A model generated the notes under the pieces. The model was not told where the DNA came from, searched no databases, and saw only the letters and a program-made list of their open reading frames with translations. 64,000 bases of DNA, from the NCBI GenBank assembly GCA_944989445.1, contig CALYLW010000135.1:281001-345000 (forward strand), written 5' to 3'. Positions 47,147-61,700 of the stretch are shown piece by piece. The stretch comes from Ampullaceana balthica (Eukaryota; Mollusca; Gastropoda; Lymnaeidae). The stretch's first letter is position 1. Each line of letters starts with the position of its first letter. Both the position numbers and the translations under genes were made by a program.

Positions 47147-47812
47147 GTAAAGTACATCCAGGTGTTGCGGTCCCAAGATCTGCAACTCACTCAACCTGCC
47201 CTAAGTTATCTACGCAACTCAAATAAGTCCATCATGATCATGGGGCTAGGTATCCATGACGACTTCAACTTTAACGTGGTCAAAAACAAATTTCTACTTC
47301 CGTTTCTCAACATGCGTCATTACTTGTCAACGTCACTCGATCGTGACCTTAATCTCGACGACGTCATCATCAATTTTAGGAACCTCAGTTCTCAATCATG
47401 GGCCGACAACCCAAGCGTTAAACACTCAGTCAACAATCTGGAGTACCTGATATTTAGGGGACCTGAGGCTGTAGTGAACACGAGCCAATCAAACGTCGTG
47501 TTTGAGAGGTTTCCAAGAGAGGGCGTGGATGTTGAGAAGTTGTGGCCCCGACTGTTGTGGATAGGAGCCCACGCCCCTGGGTTGCTGAAATCTCCCAAAT
47601 TTCAAAGACAAACAGCAGACGGCGTGCAAGAGTTCAACACACGAGTTCAGAGAGTCCTCCAGCGATGGCGTGTGCCGTACCTGGACACATTCAGTTTGAC
47701 CAAGGGAACGGTCAGTTTTGATGGCACGCATTACGGATGGGGGATAAATATGATGAAAGTCAATATGATACTAACATACATGGAGGCGGAGCTTGTACCG
47801 GGGTGGTATTGA
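47147..47812 (+). CDS. Gene B exon 4 of 4: C-terminal SGNH domain with DGTH motif
   Basis: Terminal exon with acceptor TTTTCCAG, phase 0, encoding residues 267-487 and a TGA stop. It contains MGLGIHDDFNF (a strand-loop block typical of this fold), the LLWIGAHAPG segment, and SFDGTHYG, which gives the predicted catalytic Asp458/His461 pair 30 residues from the end. It lacks the roughly 225-residue insertion seen in gene A. From 47509 to 47806 it matches gene A at all but one of 298 positions (Lys here, Asn in A), whereas the first half of the exon is clearly diverged. The end of the exon is the first of three tandem 110-bp copies. An open frame starting at an upstream ATG (47117) is intronic read-through, because the acceptor and paralogue alignment both begin at 47147. 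Confidence 0.85.
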   Translation, partial: VKYIQVLRSQDLQLTQPALSYLRNSNKSIMIMGLGIHDDFNFNVVKNKFLLPFLNMRHYLSTSLDRDLNLDDVIINFRNLSSQSWADNPSVKHSVNNLEYLIFRGPEAVVNTSQSNVVFERFPREGVDVEKLWPRLLWIGAHAPGLLKSPKFQRQTADGVQEFNTRVQRVLQRWRVPYLDTFSLTKGTVSFDGTHYGWGINMMKVNMILTYMEAELVPGWY

Positions 47813-48068
47813 CGATGATAAGTAAGTTTGGAGACATCAGTTATAGATGTGGGATAAATATGATGAAAGTCAATATGATACTAACATACATGGAGGCGGA
47901 GCTTGTACCGGGGTGGGATTGAAGATGATAAGTCAGTTTGGAGACATCAGTTATAGATGTGGGATAAATATGATGAAAGTCAATATGATACTAACATACA
48001 TGGAGGCGGAGCTTGTACCGGGGTGGTATTGACGATGATAAGTAAGTTTGGAGACATCAATTATAGAA
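47741..48068 (+). repeat. 110-bp triplication of the gene B 3' end
   Basis: Three tandem copies starting at 47741, 47851 and 47961, each containing the last coding segment (GGGATAAATATGATGAAAGT through the stop) and about 40 nt of 3' flank. Copies 1 and 3 end GTGGTATTGACGATG; copy 2 ends GTGGGATTGAAGATG, exactly like gene A. Only copy 1 is in frame with the gene. A weak fourth remnant follows at 48070-48110. Confidence 0.93.
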
Positions 48069-48177
48069 TGGGGACACATTAGTATGAAAGTTAGTATGAA
48101 ACTAAAACATAAAAAGTCTGTGCTAGCACGGTGTGGGGGTGAGGCGTGCATGAGAGGATAATTCTATGTAGAAGGGA

Positions 48178-48712
48178 AGCAGTCAAATTGTAGGTCAGAT
48201 TTGAAGTAACCAGTCAACCTCTAGGTCAGATTTGAAGTAACCAGTCAAACTCTAGGTCAGATTTGAAGTAACCAGTCAAACTCTAGGTCAGATTTGAAGT
48301 AACCAGTCTAATTGTAGGTCAGATTTGAAGTAACCAGTCTAATTGTAGGTCAGATTTGAAGTAACCAGTCAAATTCTAGGTCAGATTTGAAGTAACCAGT
48401 CTAATTGTAGGTCAGATTTGAAGTAACCAGTCAAATTCTAGGTCAGATTTGAAGTAACCAGTCTAATTTTAGGCCAGATTTGAACTAACCAGTCAAATTG
48501 TAAGTCAGACTTGAACTGACCAGTCAAATTGTAGGCAAGACTTGAACTGACCAATCAAATTGTAGGCCAGATTTGAACTAGCCAGTCAAATTTTAAGTCA
48601 GACTTGAACTGACCAGTCAAATTGTAAGCCAGATTTGAACTGATCAGTCAAATTGTAAGCCAGACTTGAACTGACCAGTCAAATTGTAGGCCTGATTGAA
48701 CTGACCTGTCCG
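48178..48712. repeat. 31-bp minisatellite, about 17 copies
   Basis: The unit contains TAGGTCAGATTTGAAGTAAC and CAGTCAAATTG. It becomes more degenerate towards 48712 (AGACTTGAACTGACCAGTC variants). Confidence 0.95.
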
Positions 48713-49608
48713 CTCATAAATGCCGACTTGGAAGCAGCTATTCAACAGATGAAGATACACCATTACAGTGGGCCTAGCACACTTAGAACATATGACTAAA
48801 GACGTTGACACAAATGATGGCTCAACCATTATATTCACATTTAACAGATGTTCAAATATTAATACACAAAGTGGATCTAACAATTCTGTTTTTAATTCTA
48901 AGAAACCTCGTTTTAAAAAAACCTTTTAAAAATCATTGACTTTATTTTAGTGTCCAAAATATAAATAAATACAAAACAAATTGTTTTACGCACTTTTATT
49001 TAGAATGAAGTTGTGTGTGTGTTGGCGTCAAATCTTGCAACGTCAATTTGACGCACTTCTCATTATTTGATTGAGCTGAAATTTAGCAGAAACTTGTATC
49101 ACAAATGACAAAACAATATTCCGAAATTTCATTTAATTTGCGCAGTTAACTGTCAAGTTATTTGAGTTTTGTGTAATTTTTTGTACTGTTATCTCAACAA
49201 TTGTCTTCCATGTAATAAAAGGGAAATAAATACATTAAATTTTCTTTCATTTTTTTGGAAGAGTGAGCTCTCAATAATCGCATTGTAAATTGTAATTGTT
49301 GCAACCTGGCGAAGACAGAGACAAAATAATTACATGAAAATTTGTACAATAAAAAAGGGGTAAAATGAGATCTTTAAAAACATAATTTTATTTCAATGCA
49401 CTTAAAGGGAACAAATACATTATTCGCTCACACGACGATTTCTTTTTAGTTGGTCACATCTGCAAAAACTGGTACGGTCTTACAAGCACTGACTGTATGC
49501 ATACGTGAGTTGCAAGTGTAAAAATTAATACTGTCCTAAGGGACTTCACCTACTACAACTTGACCTACTACGACTTGACCTACTACGAGTACGTGTAAAA
49601 CTATAACC
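48713..49608. other. AT-rich spacer with a weak interspersed-repeat match
   Basis: 49010-49150 (GAGCTGAAATTTAGCAGAAA and neighbours) resembles the interior of the inverted MITE-like repeat at 37080. No gene seen; the minus-strand 79-codon frame at 48644-48883 is not convincing. Confidence 0.35.
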
Positions 49609-49724
49609 GACTTACATAACTGACTGCAAGTATAACAATATCTGACTTACACAACTGACTACAAGTATAACAATATCTGACTTACATAACTGACTACAAG
49701 TATAACAATATCTGACTTACATAA
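49609..49724. repeat. 35-bp short array adjoining the large array
   Basis: About 3.3 copies of a unit with CTTACATAACTGACTACAAG and TATAACAATATCTGA. It runs directly into the 36-bp array and shares loose similarity with it (ACATA, AATAACAA words). Confidence 0.85.
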
Positions 49725-49727
49725 TAG

Positions 49728-52700
49728 TACCACAATAACAAACATAGAAACATACTAATGAAGTACCACAATAACAAACATAGAAACATACTAATGAAGT
49801 ACCACAATAACAAACATAGAAACATACTAATGAAGTACCACAATAACAAACATAGAAACATACTAATGAAGTACCACAATAACAAACATAGAAACATACT
49901 AATGAAGTACCACAATAACAAACATAGAAACATACTAATGAAGTACCACAATAACAAACATAGAAACATACTAATGAAGTACCACAATAACAAACATAGA
50001 AACATACTAATGAAGTACCACAATAACAAACATAGAAACATACTAATGAAGTACCACAATAACAAACATAGAAACATACTAATGAAGTACCACAATAACA
50101 AACATAGAAACATACTAATGAAGTACCACAATAACAAACATAGAAACATACTAATGAAGTACCACAATAACAAACATAGAAACATACTAATGAAGTACCA
50201 CAATAACAAACATAGAAACATACTAATGAAGTACCACAATAACAAACATAGAAACATACTAATGAAGTACCACAATAACAAACATAGAAACATACTAATG
50301 AAGTACCACAATAACAAACATAGAAACATACTAATGAAGTACCACAATAACAAACATAGAAACATACTAATGAAGTACCACAATAACAAACATAGAAACA
50401 TACTAATGAAGTACCACAATAACAAACATAGAAACATACTAATGAAGTACCACAATAACAAACATAGAAACATACTAATGAAGTACCACAATAACAAACA
50501 TAGAAACATACTAATGAAGTACCACAATAACAAACATAGAAACATACTAATGAAGTACCACAATAACAAACATAGAAACATACTAATGAAGTACCACAAT
50601 AACAAACATAGAAACATACTAATGAAGTACCACAATAACAAACATAGAAACATACTAATGAAGTACCACAATAACAAACATAGAAACATACTAATGAAGT
50701 ACCACAATAACAAACATAGAAACATACTAATGAAGTACCACAATAACAAACATAGAAACATACTAATGAAGTACCACAATAACAAACATAGAAACATACT
50801 AATGAAGTACCACAATAACAAACATAGAAACATACTAATGAAGTACCACAATAACAAACATAGAAACATACTAATGAAGTACCACAATAACAAACATAGA
50901 AACATACTAATGAAGTACCACAATAACAAACATAGAAACATACTAATGAAGTACCACAATAACAAACATAGAAACATACTAATGAAGTACCACAATAACA
51001 AACATAGAAACATACTAATGAAGTACCACAATAACAAACATAGAAACATACTAATGAAGTACCACAATAACAAACATAGAAACATACTAATGAAGTACCA
51101 CAATAACAAACATAGAAACATACTAATGAAGTACCACAATAACAAACATAGAAACATACTAATGAAGTACCACAATAACAAACATAGAAACATACTAATG
51201 AAGTACCACAATAACAAACATAGAAACATACTAATGAAGTACCACAATAACAAACATAGAAACATACTAATGAAGTACCACAATAACAAACATAGAAACA
51301 TACTAATGAAGTACCACAATAACAAACATAGAAACATACTAATGAAGTACCACAATAACAAACATAGAAACATACTAATGAAGTACCACAATAACAAACA
51401 TAGAAACATACTAATGAAGTACCACAATAACAAACATAGAAACATACTAATGAAGTACCACAATAACAAACATAGAAACATACTAATGAAGTACCACAAT
51501 AACAAACATAGAAACATACTAATGAAGTACCACAATAACAAACATAGAAACATACTAATGAAGTACCACAATAACAAACATAGAAACATACTAATGAAGT
51601 ACCACAATAACAAACATAGAAACATACTAATGAAGTACCACAATAACAAACATAGAAACATACTAATGAAGTACCACAATAACAAACATAGAAACATACT
51701 AATGAAGTACCACAATAACAAACATAGAAACATACTAATGAAGTACCACAATAACAAACATAGAAACATACTAATGAAGTACCACAATAACAAACATAGA
51801 AACATACTAATGAAGTACCACAATAACAAACATAGAAACATACTAATGAAGTACCACAATAACAAACATAGAAACATACTAATGAAGTACCACAATAACA
51901 AACATAGAAACATACTAATGAAGTACCACAATAACAAACATAGAAACATACTAATGAAGTACCACAATAACAAACATAGAAACATACTAATGAAGTACCA
52001 CAATAACAAACATAGAAACATACTAATGAAGTACCACAATAACAAACATAGAAACATACTAATGAAGTACCACAATAACAAACATAGAAACATACTAATG
52101 AAGTACCACAATAACAAACATAGAAACATACTAATGAAGTACCACAATAACAAACATAGAAACATACTAATGAAGTACCACAATAACAAACATAGAAACA
52201 TACTAATGAAGTACCACAATAACAAACATAGAAACATACTAATGAAGTACCACAATAACAAACATAGAAACATACTAATGAAGTACCACAATAACAAACA
52301 TAGAAACATACTAATGAAGTACAGAATAACAAACATAGAAACATACTAATGAAGTACCACAATAACAAACATAGAAACATACTAATGAAGTACCACAATA
52401 ACAAACATAGAAACATACTAATGAAGTACCACAATAACAAACATAGAAACATACTAATGAAGTACAGAATAACAAACATAGAAACATACTAATGAAGTAC
52501 CACAATAACAAACATAGAAACATACTAATGAAGTACCACAATAACAAACATAGAAACATACTAATGAAGTACCACAATAACAAACATAGAAACATACTAA
52601 TGAAGTACCACAATAACAAACATAGAAACATACTAATGAAGTACCACAATAACAAACATAGAAACATACTAATGAAGTACCACAATAACAAACATAGAAA

Positions 52701-55700
52701 CATACTAATGAAGTACCACAATAACAAACATAGAAACATACTAATGAAGTACCACAATAACAAACATAGAAACATACTAATGAAGTACCACAATAACAAA
52801 CATAGAAACATACTAATGAAGTACCACAATAACAAACATAGAAACATACTAATGAAGTACCACAATAACAAACATAGAAACATACTAATGAAGTACCACA
52901 ATAACAAACATAGAAACATACTAATGAAGTACCACAATAACAAACATAGAAACATACTAATGAAGTACCACAATAACAAACATAGAAACATACTAATGAA
53001 GTACACAATAACAAACATAGAAACATACTAATGAAGTACACAATAACAAACATAGAAACATACTAATGAAGTACCACAATAACAAACATAGAAACATACT
53101 AATGAAGTACCACAATAACAAACATAGAAACATACTAATGAAGTACCACAATAACAAACATAGAAACATACTAATGAAGTACCACAATAACAAACATAGA
53201 AACATACTAATGAAGTACCACAATAACAAACATAGAAACATACTAATGAAGTACCACAATAACAAACATAGAAACATACTAATGAAGTACCACAATAACA
53301 AACATAGAAACATACTAATGAAGTACCACAATAACAAACATAGAAACATACTAATGAAGTACCACAATAACAAACATAGAAACATACTAATGAAGTACCA
53401 CAATAACAAACATAGAAACATACTAATGAAGTACCACAATAACAAACATAGAAACATACTAATGAAGTACCACAATAACAAACATAGAAACATACTAATG
53501 AAGTACCACAATAACAAACATAGAAACATACTAATGAAGTACCACAATAACAAACATAGAAACATACTAATGAAGTACCACAATAACAAACATAGAAACA
53601 TACTAATGAAGTACCACAATAACAAACATAGAAACATACTAATGAAGTACCACAATAACAAACATAGAAACATACTAATGAAGTACCACAATAACAAACA
53701 TAGAAACATACTAATGAAGTACCACAATAACAAACATAGAAACATACTAATGAAGTACCACAATAACAAACATAGAAACATACTAATGAAGTACCACAAT
53801 AACAAACATAGAAACATACTAATGAAGTACCACAATAACAAACATAGAAACATACTAATGAAGTACCACAATAACAAACATAGAAACATACTAATGAAGT
53901 ACCACAATAACAAACATAGAAACATACTAATGAAGTACCACAATAACAAACATAGAAACATACTAATGAAGTACCACAATAACAAACATAGAAACATACT
54001 AATGAAGTACCACAATAACAAACATAGAAACATACTAATGAAGTACCACAATAACAAACATAGAAACATACTAATGAAGTACCACAATAACAAACATAGA
54101 AACATACTAATGAAGTACCACAATAACAAACATAGAAACATACTAATGAAGTACCACAATAACAAACATAGAAACATACTAATGAAGTACCACAATAACA
54201 AACATAGAAACATACTAATGAAGTACCACAATAACAAACATAGAAACATACTAATGAAGTACCACAATAACAAACATAGAAACATACTAATGAAGTACCA
54301 CAATAACAAACATAGAAACATACTAATGAAGTACCACAATAACAAACATAGAAACATACTAATGAAGTACCACAATAACAAACATAGAAACATACTAATG
54401 AAGTACCACAATAACAAACATAGAAACATACTAATGAAGTACCACAATAACAAACATAGAAACATACTAATGAAGTACCACAATAACAAACATAGAAACA
54501 TACTAATGAAGTACCACAATAACAAACATAGAAACATACTAATGAAGTACCACAATAACAAACATAGAAACATACTAATGAAGTACCACAATAACAAACA
54601 TAGAAACATACTAATGAAGTACCACAATAACAAACATAGAAACATACTAATGAAGTACCACAATAACAAACATAGAAACATACTAATGAAGTACCACAAT
54701 AACAAACATAGAAACATACTAATGAAGTACCACAATAACAAACATAGAAACATACTAATGAAGTACCACAATAACAAACATAGAAACATACTAATGAAGT
54801 ACCACAATAACAAACATAGAAACATACTAATGAAGTACCACAATAACAAACATAGAAACATACTAATGAAGTACCACAATAACAAACATAGAAACATACT
54901 AATGAAGTACCACAATAACAAACATAGAAACATACTAATGAAGTACCACAATAACAAACATAGAAACATACTAATGAAGTACCACAATAACAAACATAGA
55001 AACATACTAATGAAGTACCACAATAACAAACATAGAAACATACTAATGAAGTACCACAATAACAAACATAGAAACATACTAATGAAGTACCACAATAACA
55101 AACATAGAAACATACTAATGAAGTACACAATAACAAACATAGAAACATACTAATGAAGTACCACAATAACAAACATAGAAACATACTAATGAAGTACCAC
55201 AATAACAAACATAGAAACATACTAATGAAGTACCACAATAACAAACATAGAAACATACTAATGAAGTACCACAATAACAAACATAGAAACATACTAATGA
55301 AGTACCACAATAACAAACATAGAAACATACTAATGAAGTACCACAATAACAAACATAGAAACATACTAATGAAGTACCACAATAACAAACATAGAAACAT
55401 ACTAATGAAGTACCACAATAACAAACATAGAAACATACTAATGAAGTACCACAATAACAAACATAGAAACATACTAATGAAGTACCACAATAACAAACAT
55501 AGAAACATACTAATGAAGTACCACAATAACAAACATAGAAACATACTAATGAAGTAAAGTAATAACAAACATAGAAACATACTAATGAAGTACACACAAT
55601 AACAAACATAGAAACATACTAATGAAGTACCACAATAACAAACATAGAAACATACTAATGAAGTACCACAATAACAAACATAGAAACATACTAATGAAGT

Positions 55701-58700
55701 ACCACAATAACAAACATAGAAACATACTAATGAAGTACCACAATAACAAACATAGAAACATACTAATGAAGTACCACAATAACAAACATAGAAACATACT
55801 AATGAAGTACCACAATAACAAACATAGAAACATACTAATGAAGTACACAATAACAAACATAGAAACATACTAATGAAGTACCACAATAACAAACATAGAA
55901 ACATACTAATGAAGTACCACAATAACAAACATAGAAACATACTAATGAAGTACCACAATAACAAACATAGAAACATACTAATGAAGTACCACAATAACAA
56001 ACATAGAAACATACTAATGAAGTACCACAATAACAAACATAGAAACATACTAATGAAGTACCACAATAACAAACATAGAAACATACTAATGAAGTACCAC
56101 AATAACAAACATAGAAACATACTAATGAAGTACCACAATAACAAACATAGAAACATACTAATGAAGTACCACAATAACAAACATAGAAACATACTAATGA
56201 AGTACCACAATAACAAACATAGAAACATACTAATGAAGTACCACAATAACAAACATAGAAACATACTAATGAAGTACCACAATAACAAACATAGAAACAT
56301 ACTAATGAAGTACACAATAACAAACATAGAAACATACTAATGAAGTACCACAATAACAAACATAGAAACATACTAATGAAGTACCACAATAACAAACATA
56401 GAAACATACTAATGAAGTACCACAATAACAAACATAGAAACATACTAATGAAGTACCACAATAACAAACATAGAAACATACTAATGAAGTACCACAATAA
56501 CAAACATAGAAACATACTAATGAAGTACCACAATAACAAACATAGAAACATACTAATGAAGTACCACAATAACAAACATAGAAACATACTAATGAAGTAC
56601 CACAATAACAAACATAGAAACATACTAATGAAGTACACAATAACAAACATAGAAACATACTAATGAAGTACCACAATAACAAACATAGAAACATACTAAT
56701 GAAGTACCACAATAACAAACATAGAAACATACTAATGAAGTACCACAATAACAAACATAGAAACATACTAATGAAGTACCACAATAACAAACATAGAAAC
56801 ATACTAATGAAGTACCACAATAACAAACATAGAAACATACTAATGAAGTACCACAATAACAAACATAGAAACATACTAATGAAGTACCACAATAACAAAC
56901 ATAGAAACATACTAATGAAGTACCACAATAACAAACATAGAAACATACTAATGAAGTACAGCAATAACAAACATAGAAACATACTAATGAAGTACCACAA
57001 TAACAAACATAGAAACATACTAATGAAGTACCACAATAACAAACATAGAAACATACTAATGAAGTACCACAATAACAAACATAGAAACATACTAATGAAG
57101 TACCACAATAACAAACATAGAAACATACTAATGAAGTACCACAATAACAAACATAGAAACATACTAATGAAGTACCACAATAACAAACATAGAAACATAC
57201 TAATGAAGTACCACAATAACAAACATAGAAACATACTAATGAAGTAAAGCAATAACAAACATAGAAACATACTAATGAAGTACACCAATAACAAACATAG
57301 AAACATACTAATGAAGTACCACAATAACAAACATAGAAACATACTAATGAAGTACCACAATAACAAACATAGAAACATACTAATGAAGTACCACAATAAC
57401 AAACATAGAAACATACTAATGAAGTACCACAATAACAAACATAGAAACATACTAATGAAGTACCACAATAACAAACATAGAAACATACTAATGAAGTACC
57501 ACAATAACAAACATAGAAACATACTAATGAAGTACACAATAACAAACATAGAAACATACTAATGAAGTACCACAATAACAAACATAGAAACATACTAATG
57601 AAGTACCACAATAACAAACATAGAAACATACTAATGAAGTACCACAATAACAAACATAGAAACATACTAATGAAGTACCACAATAACAAACATAGAAACA
57701 TACTAATGAAGTACCACAATAACAAACATAGAAACATACTAATGAAGTACCACAATAACAAACATAGAAACATACTAATGAAGTACCACAATAACAAACA
57801 TAGAAACATACTAATGAAGTACCACAATAACAAACATAGAAACATACTAATGAAGTACCACAATAACAAACATAGAAACATACTAATGAAGTACCACAAT
57901 AACAAACATAGAAACATACTAATGAAGTACCACAATAACAAACATAGAAACATACTAATGAAGTACCACAATAACAAACATAGAAACATACTAATGAAGT
58001 ACCACAATAACAAACATAGAAACATACTAATGAAGTACCACAATAACAAACATAGAAACATACTAATGAAGTACCACAATAACAAACATAGAAACATACT
58101 AATGAAGTACCACAATAACAAACATAGAAACATACTAATGAAGTACCACAATAACAAACATAGAAACATACTAATGAAGTACCACAATAACAAACATAGA
58201 AACATACTAATGAAGTACCACAATAACAAACATAGAAACATACTAATGAAGTACCACAATAACAAACATAGAAACATACTAATGAAGTACCACAATAACA
58301 AACATAGAAACATACTAATGAAGTACCACAATAACAAACATAGAAACATACTAATGAAGTACCACAATAACAAACATAGAAACATACTAATGAAGTACCA
58401 CAATAACAAACATAGAAACATACTAATGAAGTACCACAATAACAAACATAGAAACATACTAATGAAGTACCACAATAACAAACATAGAAACATACTAATG
58501 AAGTACCACAATAACAAACATAGAAACATACTAATGAAGTACCACAATAACAAACATAGAAACATACTAATGAAGTACCACAATAACAAACATAGAAACA
58601 TACTAATGAAGTACCACAATAACAAACATAGAAACATACTAATGAAGTACCACAATAACAAACATAGAAACATACTAATGAAGTACCACAATAACAAACA

Positions 58701-61700
58701 TAGAAACATACTAATGAAGTACCACAATAACAAACATAGAAACATACTAATGAAGTACCACAATAACAAACATAGAAACATACTAATGAAGTACCACAAT
58801 AACAAACATAGAAACATACTAATGAAGTACCACAATAACAAACATAGAAACATACTAATGAAGTACCACAATAACAAACATAGAAACATACTAATGAAGT
58901 ACCACAATAACAAACATAGAAACATACTAATGAAGTACCACAATAACAAACATAGAAACATACTAATGAAGTACCACAATAACAAACATAGAAACATACT
59001 AATGAAGTACCACAATAACAAACATAGAAACATACTAATGAAGTACCACAATAACAAACATAGAAACATACTAATGAAGTACCACAATAACAAACATAGA
59101 AACATACTAATGAAGTACCACAATAACAAACATAGAAACATACTAATGAAGTACCACAATAACAAACATAGAAACATACTAATGAAGTACCACAATAACA
59201 AACATAGAAACATACTAATGAAGTACCACAATAACAAACATAGAAACATACTAATGAAGTACCACAATAACAAACATAGAAACATACTAATGAAGTACAC
59301 TAATAACAAACATAGAAACATACTAATGAAGTACCACAATAACAAACATAGAAACATACTAATGAAGTACCACAATAACAAACATAGAAACATACTAATG
59401 AAGTACCACAATAACAAACATAGAAACATACTAATGAAGTACCACAATAACAAACATAGAAACATACTAATGAAGTACCACAATAACAAACATAGAAACA
59501 TACTAATGAAGTACCACAATAACAAACATAGAAACATACTAATGAAGTACCACAATAACAAACATAGAAACATACTAATGAAGTAAAGTAATAACAAACA
59601 TAGAAACATACTAATGAAGTACCACAATAACAAACATAGAAACATACTAATGAAGTACCACAATAACAAACATAGAAACATACTAATGAAGTACCACAAT
59701 AACAAACATAGAAACATACTAATGAAGTACAAGTAATAACAAACATAGAAACATACTAATGAAGTACCACAATAACAAACATAGAAACATACTAATGAAG
59801 TACCACAATAACAAACATAGAAACATACTAATGAAGTACCACAATAACAAACATAGAAAACATACTAATGAAGTAAAGTAATAACAAACATAGAAACATA
59901 CTAATGAAGTACACCAATAACAAACATAGAAACATACTAATGAAGTACCACAATAACAAACATAGAAACATACAAATGAAGTACTACAATAACAAACATA
60001 GAAACATACTAATGAAGTACCACAATAACAAACATAGAAACATACTAATGAAGTACCACAATAACAAACATAGAAACATACTAATGAAGTACCACAATAA
60101 CAAACATAGAAACATACTAATGAAGTACCACAATAACAAACATAGAAACATACTAATGAAGTAAAGTAATAACAAACATAGAAACATACTAATGAAGTAC
60201 ACCAATAACAAACATAGAAACATACTAATGAAGTACCACAATAACAAACATAGAAACATACAAATGAAGTACTACAATAACAAACATAGAAACATACTAA
60301 TGAAGTACCACAATAACAAACATAGAAACATACTAATGAAGTACCACAATAACAAACATAGAAACATACTAATGAAGTACCACAATAACAAACATAGAAA
60401 CATACTAATGAAGTACCACAATAACAAACATAGAAACATACTAATGAAGTAAAGTAATAACAAACATAGAAACATACTAATGAAGTACACCAATAACAAA
60501 CATAGAAACATACTAATGAAGTACCACAATAACAAACATAGAAACATACTAATGAAGTACCACAATAACAAACATAGAAACATACTAATGAAGTAAAGTA
60601 ATAACAAACATAGAAACATACTAATGAAGTACCACAATAACAAACATAGAAACATACTAATGAAGTACCACAATAACAAACATAGAAACATACTAATGAA
60701 GTACCACAATAACAAACAAAAAACATACTAATGAAGTAAAGTAATAACAAACATAGAAACATACTAATGAAGTACACCAATAACAAACATAGAAACATAC
60801 TAATGAAGTACCACAATAACAAACATAGAAACATACAAATGAAGTACTACAATAACAAACATAGAAACATACTAATGAAGTACACAATAACAAACATAGA
60901 AACATACTAATGAAGTACCACAATAACAAACATAGAAACATACTAATGAAGTACCACAATAACAAACATAGAAACATACTAATGAAGTACCACAATAACA
61001 AACATAGAAACATACTAATGAAGTAAAGTAATAACAAACATAGAAACATACTAATGAAGTACACCAATAACAAACATAGAAACATACTAATGAAGTACCA
61101 CAATAACAAACATAGAAACATACTAATGAAGTACCACAATAACAAACATAGAAACATACTAATGAAGTAAAGTAATAACAAACATAGAAACATACTAATG
61201 AAGTACCACAATAACAAACATAGAAACATACTAATGAAGTACCACAATAACAAACATAGAAACATACTAATGAAGTACCACAATAACAAACATAGAAACA
61301 TACTAATGAAGTAAAGTAATAACAAACATAGAAACATACTAATGAAGTACACCAATAAAAAACATAGAAACATACTAATGAAGTACCACAATAACAAACA
61401 TAGAAACATACTAATGAAGTACCACAATAACAAACATAGAAACATACTAATGAAGTACCACAATAACAAACATAGAAACATACTAATGAAGTACCACAAT
61501 AACAAACATAGAAACATACTAATGAAGTACCACAATAACAAACATAGAAACATACTAATGAAGTACCACAATAACAAACATAGAAACATACTAATGAAGT
61601 ACCACAATAACAAACATAGAAACATACTAATGAAGTACCACAATAACAAACATAGAAACATACTAATGAAGTACCACAATAACAAACATAGAAACATACT

